NCBI GenBank assembly: GCA_004843165.1
Contig: CP039459.1
Location: forward strand, 1,813,001 to 1,877,000
DNA length: 64,000 nucleotides
Direction of reading: 5' to 3'
DNA from: Acetobacteraceae bacterium
Lineage (GTDB): Bacteria > Pseudomonadota > Alphaproteobacteria > Acetobacterales > Acetobacteraceae
The notes beneath the pieces are model-generated. The model saw only the letters and a list, made by a program, of their open reading frames with translations. It had not been told where the DNA came from and did not search any database. Each line of letters starts with the position of its first letter. Positions within the stretch are counted from its first letter, which is position 1. The translations under genes were made by a program, and so were the position numbers. Shown piece by piece: positions 45,069 to 54,135 of the stretch.

Positions 45069-47798
45069 CTATATGGTTTCTAAAAAAATTTTTATTTTTT
45101 CAAGAGCTTCTTGGAGGGGAATTTTCTCTACTTCTATTTCCTCTGGCAATGCTTTGAGTAAGCGAGAAGGGGTTCTTCTATCAAGAAGAACAAAAACGCC
45201 TTTATCCTCTGAGTTTCGGATAAGGCGGCCAAAAGCCTGACGTAAACGTAAGGCTGCTTCCTCTTCTTCTAATTTTATTTTTTCATGTATGTAAACTTGT
45301 TTTTTGCGCTCACGATGGAGAATATCACTACGGGGCCATGGCACTTTTTCCATGACGACAAGTTGTAAAGAGCGTCCAGGAATATCAATACCATCTCGCA
45401 TTGCATCTGTACCCAATAAGCAACTTTGTTCATTTTGACGAAAAACATCGACAAGCTGTGTATTATCAGCGCCGCTCACATGCTGAGCATAAAGATCAAT
45501 GCCAGCTTTAGAGAGATGAGGTGCGATATAATGATAGACTTTCTGTAGGCGAGCAATAGCCGTGAATAATCCTAAAGCGCCCCCTTGCGCCGTAATAAAA
45601 AGTTTTTGATAGGCATCTGCAAGTTCCCTGATGCTATAACCAACATCGGTAATGACAAAAACTTTTGCCTGTTTTTTATAATTAAAAGGGCTTTTTTGGA
45701 AGTCATAGTCGGTCATGCCATTAATGTGGAGACTTCCTGTACGCCTTTTTGCAGGTTGCCAAGAAATTTCCACTTCATTTTCAATCAAGATCGGTTTGTA
45801 GGGGCGAAAAGTTCCAGAAACATAAGCAACGCCCAGCGCTTGGTTTTTTAAGAGGGCTGAAAGGGGAAGGGTCGGGTCAATCCAGTTTTCGCACAGGCGC
45901 ACATTTTTCCATCTTTTATGAAAATCATCAGAGCTTTCCCAGTCGCCACGGATAATGCGTATCCGTCCTCCTGCTTGCGCCTCAATTTCAGGGAGGGGTT
46001 TTAGCATGGAAACCCAAGCCTGAAGAGCTGGAAGAAGATAATATTTTAGGCGATTACAGGTAATTTCAACGGCGGTTCTCGTTTCAGATTCTTCTGTTTC
46101 CTCCTGTAATGGAAGATGAGATAAAAATTTATAAAATTTTGTGAATTTTTCTAAGAATTTTTCAAGTGATTTCAAAAACTCTTTAGAGATGGCCATAACT
46201 TCTTCCATTGAAGGATAAAAGTTTGTCTCTCTTTCGAAGGTACCCGTTTCCGCATCTGTTGGTTCATAGGCATCAAGTTGATCGGAAATGGCTTTAAAAA
46301 ATTCAAGAGAGCAATATTCTTCCTTATTCTCTTCTGATTCTGAAATAAAAAATTTATTTAATGTTGCCGCAGAGGGAAGAATTTTTCTTGCTTTTGTTTC
46401 AATTTCAGAAAGAGAGGTTTCTAATTCAGAAAATTCAGAAAAAAGAGGTTTTAGGTAATGATGTAAACTTTTAAATTTTCGTCTTTTGCTATGAGAAGGA
46501 CTACCAAGAAGACGATCTCGGAAATCTGAGAGCGCTTTAAGAGAAAGTTCTAAGGCGAAGACATTATCTGCTGCCATTTGCAGATGATGACTTTCATCAA
46601 AGATAAAATGCTGTGCTGGAAGCTGTTGAATATTCTCATTTTCAGCAGCTTGAGCCAGACGGATAAGCGTTAAAGCATGATTGGAGATAACGAGTTTCGC
46701 ATAGAGCGCTTTTCGATTGATATGCTCATAAAAACAGCGCTGATAAAACAGACAGCCACTATGTAAACATTCTCCCTCTCTGTCCGTGAGTTGATAGAGA
46801 TAGGAAAAGCCGTAAAGATGGCTAAACCATCCAGCAAGATCACCGCCTTTCATATCGCCTTCATTTGTTGATTTTATCCAATTGAGGAGAAGCGCAAAAG
46901 GAACGGCAGAGGGGAGTTGTGTATTTGGGTTGCTTTGTACACGTAGGAAAAGAGGTAAGATGATTTCTTGGAGTTTTAAGAGGCATAAATAATTTTCACG
47001 TCCTTTTAAAACGACAATATTTTGATTGCGAGAAGCCTTGTCAGGATAAAAGCGGGAAAGTTCAGATTCGACTTGCCGTTGAAGATGTTTGGTATAGGTG
47101 CTGATCCAAACACATCCTTCATTTTTTTCTGCCCAAAGATGGGAAGGAGCAAGATAGCCTAATGTTTTACCTGTTCCCGTCTCTGCCTCTGCGAGCAAAA
47201 GGAAAGGGGAGGCTTCTTTTTTCGGAAGGGAAAAAATTTCAGCAATTTTTTCAGAAAAATTTTCCTGTGCAGGTCGACGAACCTCGTTTTCTCTAAGAAG
47301 TTTTAAAAGAGATGTTCGAGATTCATCCTCAGAAAGTGGAATTCTTTTGGAAGGTGCTGGCGCGGGCGAATCTTCCCATTCTGGCAAATCGTTCCAAATT
47401 TGGAGTTTTTGCCACATTTTCTTTTTTTCATCGGAAGAAATCTCGCCAAGATATTCTTTTAAAACAGCTTCCCATTGCCAGTTGCCATATTTCATGAAAG
47501 CAAGGAGTTGGCGTAAAAAAACGCCTTTAGAATCTTCTTTTAAAAGTTTCACTTCTGATAAAAGGGCGTGTGCTATATCATATAAGAAGTCTGGCGTATT
47601 TCGAAAAGGAAGATTCAGAGCTTGCGCAAGTCCTTCTGGAGTGGGAGAAGGAAGAGAAGTGGCGGGTTTCACAAAAAGAAATAGATCTAAAAGGTCAAGC
47701 CATGGACGGGGCGGGGATGGAATGGTAATTCCAAGCGTTTCGCAGCATGACACACCATGCACCAAAAGGGGTGGCGGGGCCACACTGAGGAACTTCAA
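45069..47798 (-). CDS. DinG-like (XPD-family) ATP-dependent DNA helicase; start codon unclear
   Basis: Superfamily 2 helicase of the XPD/DinG group. Walker A AEAETGTGKTLGYL, DEAH-type FIFDESHHLQMA, a Cys set for an FeS cluster (NYLC plus ECLHSGCLFYQRC), and the C-terminal motif VI RLRQAFGRLIRN. The only canonical start is TTG 47798, giving 909 residues, but in-frame coding-like sequence continues upstream to about 47915 (PPALIIQGTKALILTSDGE is visible) with no ATG, GTG or TTG. An AAGGA at 47913-47917 lies 9 nt before an ATC codon at 47903. A non-canonical start is possible. Confidence 0.88.
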   Translation of the reverse strand: MKFLSVAPPPLLVHGVSCCETLGITIPSPPRPWLDLLDLFLFVKPATSLPSPTPEGLAQALNLPFRNTPDFLYDIAHALLSEVKLLKEDSKGVFLRQLLAFMKYGNWQWEAVLKEYLGEISSDEKKKMWQKLQIWNDLPEWEDSPAPAPSKRIPLSEDESRTSLLKLLRENEVRRPAQENFSEKIAEIFSLPKKEASPFLLLAEAETGTGKTLGYLAPSHLWAEKNEGCVWISTYTKHLQRQVESELSRFYPDKASRNQNIVVLKGRENYLCLLKLQEIILPLFLRVQSNPNTQLPSAVPFALLLNWIKSTNEGDMKGGDLAGWFSHLYGFSYLYQLTDREGECLHSGCLFYQRCFYEHINRKALYAKLVISNHALTLIRLAQAAENENIQQLPAQHFIFDESHHLQMAADNVFALELSLKALSDFRDRLLGSPSHSKRRKFKSLHHYLKPLFSEFSELETSLSEIETKARKILPSAATLNKFFISESEENKEEYCSLEFFKAISDQLDAYEPTDAETGTFERETNFYPSMEEVMAISKEFLKSLEKFLEKFTKFYKFLSHLPLQEETEESETRTAVEITCNRLKYYLLPALQAWVSMLKPLPEIEAQAGGRIRIIRGDWESSDDFHKRWKNVRLCENWIDPTLPLSALLKNQALGVAYVSGTFRPYKPILIENEVEISWQPAKRRTGSLHINGMTDYDFQKSPFNYKKQAKVFVITDVGYSIRELADAYQKLFITAQGGALGLFTAIARLQKVYHYIAPHLSKAGIDLYAQHVSGADNTQLVDVFRQNEQSCLLGTDAMRDGIDIPGRSLQLVVMEKVPWPRSDILHRERKKQVYIHEKIKLEEEEAALRLRQAFGRLIRNSEDKGVFVLLDRRTPSRLLKALPEEIEVEKIPLQEALEKIKIFLETI

Positions 47799-47968
47799 AA
47801 GTGAAGAGCCTTCGCGTGTTAGGAGTTCCCCATCTGAGGTTAAAATTAAAGCCTTCGTTCCTTGAATAATCAGGGCAGGCGGTAGAAAAAGGGAGAGAGA
47901 GATAGGGCGACGTCCTTAGGGTTAAACTTAAAGCATAAAGACAAACGTTGTTACCTTCCTGATCTTAC

Positions 47969-49594
47969 ATGACAAATAAAGCAACATCATCTTCTTTAAA
48001 TAAAATTTCTTCACAATGGCCATTTCTTGAGGCTGCAAAACTTGCAAAAAGAGTAGAGAATCGTCCTGAAGATGAACCAATCCTTTTTGAAACAGGCTAT
48101 GGGCCCTCAGGTGTACCGCATATTGGGACTTTTGGAGAGGTTTTGAGAACCATTTGGGTTCGTCTGGCATTTGAAAGACTAACCGGGCGAAAAACACGCT
48201 TGCTGGCCTTTTCCGATGATATGGATGCGCTAAGAAAAGTGCCTACCAATGTGCCTCAGCAAGAAATGCTTGCAAAATATATTGGCCAGCCTTTGAGCAA
48301 AGTACCTGATCCGTTCGGAACGCATGAAAGTTTTGCGGCGCATAACAATGCACGTCTTTGCACTTTCTTGGATCAGTTCGGCTTTGATTATGAATTCGCC
48401 TCTGCCACACAATATTATACGAGCGGTTATTTCGATAAGGCTTTGAAGCGTGTTTTAGAAGAATTTCCAAAGATTATGAAAGTTGTTTTACCAACGCTTC
48501 GTGATGCCCGAAAAGCGACCTATGCACCTATTTTACCGCTTCACCCACGTACGGGGGAAGTGATGCAGGTGCCTGTAGAGGTTATTGATTCCGAAACAGG
48601 TATGATTCGCTGGTCCGATTATGAAGGGGAGGAATTTGAAACCTGTGTTTTTGGCGGTGGTGCAAAAATGCAGTGGAAAGGCGACTGGGCGATGCGTTGG
48701 TATGCGCTCGGTGTTGATTATGAAATGGCCGGAAAAGATTTGACGGATAGTGTCAAATTATCTTCTAAAATTTGTCGTATTTTAGGCGGTGTTCCTCCTG
48801 TGAATTTGATTTACGAGCTGTTCTTGGATGCAGAAGGGCAGAAAATTAGTAAGTCAAAAGGAAATGGACTTTCTTTAGAGGAATGGTTATCGCTTGGGCC
48901 AGAGGAATCTCTCGCACAATTTATGTTCCATCAGCCACAACGTGCAAAACGTCTCCATAAAGGGATTATTGGCCGTTCAATTGATGATTATCTGAGTGGT
49001 ATGGAGCGTCTTCAAACTTCTGATAAAGCACCAGAAGAGCATATTGCTTGGTTCCTTCATAAAGGTAATTTACCAGAATGGGAGGGCGCACCTGTTTCTT
49101 TTTCACTTCTGTTAAATCTTGCAACAGCTTTAGGTGCTAAAGATGAAGAAACATTATGGAAATTTTTGCGTCGTTATGATCCAAATTTAAGCGCAGAAAC
49201 ACAGCCATTTTTAGCAAAACTTCTTTCTTATGTTCTCGAGCATGTTCGTGAACAGGAGGATTCAGGGGCTAGAAAGTGTCGTGAACCTGAGGAAAAAGAG
49301 CGTCTTGCAATTGAAGAATTGCGAGATTCCTTGGTTGCGCTTAATCTAGAGGAAGCAGAAAAATCAACAGCAGAGGTCGTTCAGAATTTGACCTATTCCG
49401 TTGGAAAGAAATATTTTGGTCAGGAAGGCTTAAGAACTTGGTTCTCATGCTTATATGAGGTTTTACTTGGCCGTTCGGAAGGGCCTAGATTTGGTGTCTT
49501 TGTTGCTCTCTACGGTCTTCCAGAAGTCGTTGCGTTAATAAATCAGGTTTTGAATCCTGATGGGAAGAGTTGTGAAACGGTTCAAAAAGCATGA
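47969..49594 (+). CDS. lysK: LysK, class I lysyl-tRNA synthetase
   Basis: Charges tRNA-Lys using the archaeal-type class I fold found in Alphaproteobacteria, rather than class II LysS. 541 residues with the HIGH-type GPSGVPHIGTFGEV, the TRLLAFSDDMDALRKVP segment, and the KMSKS-type QKISKSKGNG. ATG 47969 is the likely start. The DinG-like gene diverges from it, and its 3' end overlaps the MprF-like gene by about 20 to 35 nt. Confidence 0.96.
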   Translation: MTNKATSSSLNKISSQWPFLEAAKLAKRVENRPEDEPILFETGYGPSGVPHIGTFGEVLRTIWVRLAFERLTGRKTRLLAFSDDMDALRKVPTNVPQQEMLAKYIGQPLSKVPDPFGTHESFAAHNNARLCTFLDQFGFDYEFASATQYYTSGYFDKALKRVLEEFPKIMKVVLPTLRDARKATYAPILPLHPRTGEVMQVPVEVIDSETGMIRWSDYEGEEFETCVFGGGAKMQWKGDWAMRWYALGVDYEMAGKDLTDSVKLSSKICRILGGVPPVNLIYELFLDAEGQKISKSKGNGLSLEEWLSLGPEESLAQFMFHQPQRAKRLHKGIIGRSIDDYLSGMERLQTSDKAPEEHIAWFLHKGNLPEWEGAPVSFSLLLNLATALGAKDEETLWKFLRRYDPNLSAETQPFLAKLLSYVLEHVREQEDSGARKCREPEEKERLAIEELRDSLVALNLEEAEKSTAEVVQNLTYSVGKKYFGQEGLRTWFSCLYEVLLGRSEGPRFGVFVALYGLPEVVALINQVLNPDGKSCETVQKA

Positions 49595-51614
49595 TATTTC
49601 GTCTCAAGATGCTTCTTTTCGAGCAGAGGGGCGTCTGAGTCTTTTAAAACAAAAAAAGGCATTAAGAGCATTGCTATTGCGTGCTCTGCCTTTTGGTATT
49701 GCTTTAACATTGGTGGTTATTGGGGGGATTGCTCTTTTTCGAGAGGCCTCCCATTTCTCTATCCATGAAATAAAGCAGGCTTTATGGATGTTACCACCGT
49801 CTGCCTTGTTTAAGGCAGCGGCGGCAACGTTTTTAGCGTATTTTTTACTTTCTTTTTATGATTATTTCGGGGCTTGGTATGCAAGAGATCCACAGCCTTG
49901 GTTAAAATCTGCTCTGGCTGCTTTTTGCTCTTATGTTTTTGCCCATAATTTAGGATGTACGGCAATTTCAGGGGCGGCGGTTCGTTATCGGTTATATCGG
50001 GTATGGGGAATGTCGGTTGCCGATATTGCCCGTATGGTTGTTTTTTGCACCTGGGCATGCAGTCTGGGGATGTTATTTTTAGTTGGTATTGCCTTATTGG
50101 CACAACCAAATTCCCTACCAATTCCATGGATAACCGTTTCAATTGCAATTCCCTTAGGCGTTCTTTGTCTCTTGGTTGTTTTTATTTATTTTGTACTTTC
50201 TTTTCGGAATAGAAAATTAAAAATAAGAAATTGGGAACTTGAGATGCCCAATCCCTTATTTGCTTTGAGCCAATTATTAGTAAGTACTCTTGATTTAGGG
50301 GTTACAGCGCTTATTCTATGGTGTGTTCTAGGGAATTTACATTCTTCGACATTACCGCCTTTAACTTTTTTAGGATTTGTTGGTCTTTATTTGATGGCTT
50401 ATCTCGCCGGATTGCTATCAAGTGTGCCGGGCGGGGTCGGGGTTTTTGACGCTTTCTTATTAACTTTACTCTTGCCTTGGTTTTCTGCGCCGCAAATTTT
50501 AGGTGGCCTGGTTATTTTTCGGTCATTTTATTATTTGATACCTTTGTTGCTTGCCGGAATTTTATTTGCGGGCCATGAAGTTTTTTTAAAATTCTTTAAA
50601 AAAGATCAAGAAGATTTTTTGGCTCAAGATGGTATTCATTTTGCAGATGGTGATTTTACAACGCAGGTAGGCGCCTTTGTTCAGATGATCTTTGGCCTTG
50701 GTTTTTCTGCCTATGCCTTACTGGGACTTCCAGGAAAAGAAAGCATTTCATTATTAGATATTGTTCTTTTCTTTATTGGCGCCTTTATCACGGGTCTTGC
50801 CTTTAGTCTTGGTCAAAAGGTTTTTGCAGCCTGGCGGGCCTCTATTATTCTCTTATTGGGATTGCTCCCAGTTCTTTTCTTTTTGCAAGTTGACTGGATT
50901 ATTTCTCTTTCTGAAATTATCGTTCTTGTGATTATTTTACCCTTTAGGCGCTATTACTACCGGGAGGCGCATATGGTTGCCTTCCCCAATCTTCCTGGGG
51001 GTGTCGCCTCTTTTCTCGTTGTTATTGGTATTCTTTCCGGAACGGCATGGACGGCATTAGAACGTCGCTCTGGGGAAATTTTGTGGCTTTCTAAAGATAT
51101 TACCTCCATTGCCTTAGCGCTGGCAGCGCTTATTTGTGTGTTTGCTATTCTCTTCGCTTTTAGAAGGACACGGATACATCTCTCAACATGGCCGGATGAG
51201 GAAAAAAAAGCAGACTATCAAATTGGTTCTTTTGTCCCAGATGGATTTCTTGTTGAATCATCAGGGAGAGCATGGAGCCCTTGCCTTCATTTAGATTCAA
51301 AATGGGATCATCGTATTCTTTTGGTATTGGGTGGCCCCTACGGAGATCAAAAGTATTTTTCTTCGGTGGTTTGGCGAATGAGAGACCTTGCGATACAGGA
51401 GGGGAGTGCTCTGGGATGGTTGATGAAGCAAGATTCAAATTGGGAAATGGGAAAACGCATTCTTAAAAATTTAGGTTTAGAACCTATTTTATGGGAAGAT
51501 GGTCGGGTTTTTTACATTTCACCATCGCAAATTTCATCTCTGTTGCATTTTCTTAATGAAGAAGGATACTCTAAGGGAGAAATTAAGAGAGTGGAGATTT
51601 CAGCAAAAGAGTAA
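49560..51614 (+). CDS. MprF-like membrane protein, truncated in the synthase domain
   Basis: MprF proteins add Lys or Ala to phosphatidylglycerol and flip it, which lowers sensitivity to cationic peptides. The first about 538 residues form the multi-span flippase domain (about 12-14 helices, with LAGLLSSVPGGVGVFDAFLL). The C-terminal part (539-684) matches only the first half of the soluble synthase domain (GSFVPDGFLVESSGRAWSP, VLGGPYGDQKYF); the second GNAT half is missing, so the protein is about 170 residues short. Start uncertain: ATG 49560 or GTG 49572, which has GGGAAG in front. Both overlap lysK. Confidence 0.8.
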   Translation: MGRVVKRFKKHDISSQDASFRAEGRLSLLKQKKALRALLLRALPFGIALTLVVIGGIALFREASHFSIHEIKQALWMLPPSALFKAAAATFLAYFLLSFYDYFGAWYARDPQPWLKSALAAFCSYVFAHNLGCTAISGAAVRYRLYRVWGMSVADIARMVVFCTWACSLGMLFLVGIALLAQPNSLPIPWITVSIAIPLGVLCLLVVFIYFVLSFRNRKLKIRNWELEMPNPLFALSQLLVSTLDLGVTALILWCVLGNLHSSTLPPLTFLGFVGLYLMAYLAGLLSSVPGGVGVFDAFLLTLLLPWFSAPQILGGLVIFRSFYYLIPLLLAGILFAGHEVFLKFFKKDQEDFLAQDGIHFADGDFTTQVGAFVQMIFGLGFSAYALLGLPGKESISLLDIVLFFIGAFITGLAFSLGQKVFAAWRASIILLLGLLPVLFFLQVDWIISLSEIIVLVIILPFRRYYYREAHMVAFPNLPGGVASFLVVIGILSGTAWTALERRSGEILWLSKDITSIALALAALICVFAILFAFRRTRIHLSTWPDEEKKADYQIGSFVPDGFLVESSGRAWSPCLHLDSKWDHRILLVLGGPYGDQKYFSSVVWRMRDLAIQEGSALGWLMKQDSNWEMGKRILKNLGLEPILWEDGRVFYISPSQISSLLHFLNEEGYSKGEIKRVEISAKE

Positions 51615-51674
51615 TTTGGTTCGAAGATGGACGTATTTTTTTAATATTTCTCTTTGGAAATATTTCTGGACGCT

Positions 51675-51722
51675 TGATGTCACCAAATTTCTTCTTAAAT
51701 CAGTGCTTATATGGTGATGTCA
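51675..51722 (+). promoter_or_regulatory. Paired TGATGTCA sites before the Bax-inhibitor-1 gene
   Basis: TGATGTCA occurs at 51675-51682 and 51715-51722, 40 bp apart, within an imperfect dyad (TTGATGTCACC and GGTGATGTCAA). TTATAT after a TG at 51706-51711 could be an extended -10. The site is a candidate operator; nothing known is matched. Confidence 0.35.
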
Positions 51723-51738
51723 ATTTTGTTCGCTAAAA

Positions 51739-52512
51739 ATGGGAAGCAGGGGAATGAACTTTAATCAGGATTTTCAATATAACAATGCAAGGGCACAAGA
51801 AAATGCCGATGCATTAGATTTGGGCCTAAGAGCCTACATGCGCAGTGTTTATAACTGGATGGGGTTAGGGTTGTTTATTACAGCAATTTCTGCTTGGAGT
51901 GTTGTCAATACATCCTTACGCCAAGTTTTCTTCCATTTTTCACAGCATGGTTTGCAGCTTACAGGGATGGGCTGGCTTGCAGCTCTTGCGCCGTTGGTAT
52001 TTGTTTTCGTTCTGTCCGCAGGAATTAACCGTCTATCTCGCCCAGCGGCTGCCGGTTTATTTGTGTTATTTAGCATTTGTATGGGAATTAGCTGTTCAAA
52101 CCTGCTAATTATGTATACGGCCTCATCTGTCGTGCGTACCTTTTTGATCACGGCTCTAATGTTTTTGAGCATTTCTTTTTTGGGATATGTAACAAAGCGT
52201 TCTTTGAGCGGATTTGGTACTTTTCTTTTTATGGCCTTAATTGGTTTGATTTTGGCAAGTGTTGTAAATATCTTTTTGCCATCCCATAATTTTGATGTTG
52301 CCATTTCGTTTGCTGGTGTTTTGATTTTTTCTGGTCTGACGGCTTATGATACGCAGCGTATTAAAGTTTCTTATCAGCAATATTTGACTTGGATGCCGCA
52401 AGAAGCTGTTGCAAAGCAGGGGATTTATGATGCGCTTTCACTTTATTTAGATTTTATTAATCTGTTTCAGTTTTTAATTCGTTTTCTTGGAACACCAAGC
52501 AGAAATGATTAA
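51739..52512 (+). CDS. Bax inhibitor-1/YccA family membrane protein
   Basis: Seven-helix inner-membrane protein of the BI-1 family; the bacterial members are linked to calcium leak and to FtsH protease control. 257 residues, with the N-terminal ARAQENADALDLGLRAYM segment, and the C-terminal signature GLTAYDTQRIK and ALSLYLDFINLFQFLIRFLG. ATG 51739 has no clear ribosome site; ATG 51754 has AGGGGA directly in front but too close. A terminator follows its stop. Confidence 0.92.
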   Translation: MGSRGMNFNQDFQYNNARAQENADALDLGLRAYMRSVYNWMGLGLFITAISAWSVVNTSLRQVFFHFSQHGLQLTGMGWLAALAPLVFVFVLSAGINRLSRPAAAGLFVLFSICMGISCSNLLIMYTASSVVRTFLITALMFLSISFLGYVTKRSLSGFGTFLFMALIGLILASVVNIFLPSHNFDVAISFAGVLIFSGLTAYDTQRIKVSYQQYLTWMPQEAVAKQGIYDALSLYLDFINLFQFLIRFLGTPSRND

Positions 52513-52534
52513 AAATTAAATGAAAAAGAGTTAT

Positions 52535-52566
52535 AAAAAAGCTCCCTTTTTAAAGGGAGCTTTTTT
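52535..52566. terminator. Bidirectional terminator between the BI-1 gene and fdxA
   Basis: AAAAAAGCTCCC, loop TTTTTA, then AAGGGAGCTTTTTT gives a GC-containing stem flanked by A and T runs, and serves both converging genes. Confidence 0.9.
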
Positions 52567-52571
52567 ATGAT

Positions 52572-52901
52572 TTATTTATGGGGGTTGGGGGATAAAAACT
52601 GTTCTTTATCCGGTTTACCATTCCACTCTTCTGCATCGGAAGGAGCCGTTCCTTTCCTGGTAATATTGGGCCAAGATTTAGAATATTTTGTATTCACATC
52701 AAGCCATTTTTGCGCTTCATCATCGGTGTCTGGAAGAATAGCCTCAGCGGGACATTCTGGTTCGCATACACCACAATCAATACATTCTTCTGGACTGATA
52801 ACGAGGAAATTTTCTCCTGCATAGAAACAATCAACGGGACAAACTTCTACGCAATCCATGAATTTACAACGGATACAATTTTCTGTGACCACATAGGTCA
52901 T
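52572..52901 (-). CDS. fdxA: FdxA, 7Fe ferredoxin
   Basis: Small electron carrier with a 3Fe-4S and a 4Fe-4S cluster. 109 residues: [20 protein letters not shown] with the Cys pattern of the first cluster, and [13 protein letters not shown] for the second. The C-terminal tail [16 protein letters not shown] is typical of the Azotobacter FdI/FdxA group. ATG 52901. Ends at the bidirectional terminator. A perfect dyad lies 42-58 bp upstream of its start. Confidence 0.97.
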   Translation of the reverse strand: MTYVVTENCIRCKFMDCVEVCPVDCFYAGENFLVISPEECIDCGVCEPECPAEAILPDTDDEAQKWLDVNTKYSKSWPNITRKGTAPSDAEEWNGKPDKEQFLSPNPHK

Positions 52902-52942
52902 TGTTTTAACTCTCCTGCTGTCAGGTTATTCGGATAAACAAG

Positions 52943-52959
52943 TAGATAAACATTATCTA
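52943..52959 (-). promoter_or_regulatory. Perfect dyad upstream of fdxA
   Basis: TAGATAAACATTATCTA is a 7-bp perfect inverted repeat with a 3-nt centre, 42-58 bp before the fdxA ATG. The shape AGATA-N5-TATCT recurs before guaA at 59843-59857. It is a plausible binding site for a Fur-, RirA- or IscR-type regulator given the FeS gene, but this is inference. Confidence 0.5.
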
Positions 52960-53058
52960 TGTTTAAGGCTTTTTATCGGGCGATTGCTTTGTAGAGTCTT
53001 AAAGCCCTTCTAGTTAGAGTGATAGTTTCTTGGTTTTATCAAGGCAAGTTTTTTTCAC

Positions 53059-53973
53059 TTAACGGGCTTGAGAGATTTTCCAAAAGTGAAGGACAATGAA
53101 GCTCCAAATGATTTGAGGAATAAGTAAAAGCGTAACGATAAGCGATAAAGGAGCATAGAGATCAATGATCCCTCCCAAAAAAACAAAACCGCATTCGAGT
53201 AAGGAAATGTAAGCGGGAGGAAGTAATTTGCTTCTTGCCGCAAGTTGATAAAGATGTGTGTTGTGAGCTTTTGTAAGAGATTCCTTTTTGAAAAATCGAC
53301 GGCATAAGGTCAAAAAAACATCAAAAATCATACCGCTTAAAAGGGCAGGAAAAAGAAGGATAATCCGAATATCAATGGGCTGATTTTGATGGCTTATAAT
53401 AAGTGATCCTGCCGCTAGACACAGAATAAGCGCACAGCTTTGACTACCAACATCTCCCATAAAAAGGCGTGCTTTGGGAAAGTTCCACGGCAGAAAGCAA
53501 AGCAGGGCAACAATCAGCGGAAGACAAATCGCAATTTGCGCATGTGCTTTTAATAGAAAAGCACTCGAAATAATCATGCTTAAAGAAGCCAGACCATTTA
53601 ATCCGTCCATAAAATTAATAACATTAAGAAGGATGACGCAAATGAGGCTAAAAAAAAGTGTTAAGGGAAGACTTAAGGAAAGGCTTAACATTGCGACATA
53701 AGAAGAGATAATCTGCACACCAAGTTTTAGCCAAACATTTTGAGAACGTATGTCGTCAATGAGAGAAAAAATTGCCAGGAATAAGAGGGCAGATAATGCA
53801 TAAATTTGAGAAAATAAGAGCTCTACAGCAGGATGACAGACATACCAGAAAAAGTATCCTGTGAAGAAACCCGCCAAAATGCCTATTCCGCCGCCTTTGG
53901 AAATTGGGTAGCTGTGTGCGCTGCGTGCTTGTGGAATATCCCATATTTGTAATTTTGGGATAAGGAAGAGCAA
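53059..53973 (-). CDS. WecA/MraY-family glycosyl-1-phosphate transferase; N-terminus unclear
   Basis: Transfers a sugar-1-phosphate from a UDP-sugar to undecaprenyl phosphate. About 304 residues with many membrane segments. The family signatures DIPQARSAHSYPISKGGG, NFMDGLNGLA (catalytic Asp loop) and LFMGDVGSQ are present. The only canonical start is TTG 53973, which leaves the first membrane helix incomplete; in frame upstream to 54048 the codons read as hydrophobic residues (PLSTLFLFSLPCLITIF) with only a CTG at 54033. It is divergent from the CapD-like gene; together they suggest glycan synthesis. Confidence 0.85.
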   Translation of the reverse strand: MLFLIPKLQIWDIPQARSAHSYPISKGGGIGILAGFFTGYFFWYVCHPAVELLFSQIYALSALLFLAIFSLIDDIRSQNVWLKLGVQIISSYVAMLSLSLSLPLTLFFSLICVILLNVINFMDGLNGLASLSMIISSAFLLKAHAQIAICLPLIVALLCFLPWNFPKARLFMGDVGSQSCALILCLAAGSLIISHQNQPIDIRIILLFPALLSGMIFDVFLTLCRRFFKKESLTKAHNTHLYQLAARSKLLPPAYISLLECGFVFLGGIIDLYAPLSLIVTLLLIPQIIWSFIVLHFWKISQAR

Positions 53974-54135
53974 ACTATTGCAGACAAAAATTGTTATGAG
54001 GCAAGGAAGGGAAAAAAGAAATAGAGTAGACAGGGGGTTTATCCAATTTTAATATATCAAGAATATATATTTTTCCGTATTTACTTGTGAACGCTGTCAT
54101 CTTTATGAAATTTAAAATAGGATTTTTATACTCTC

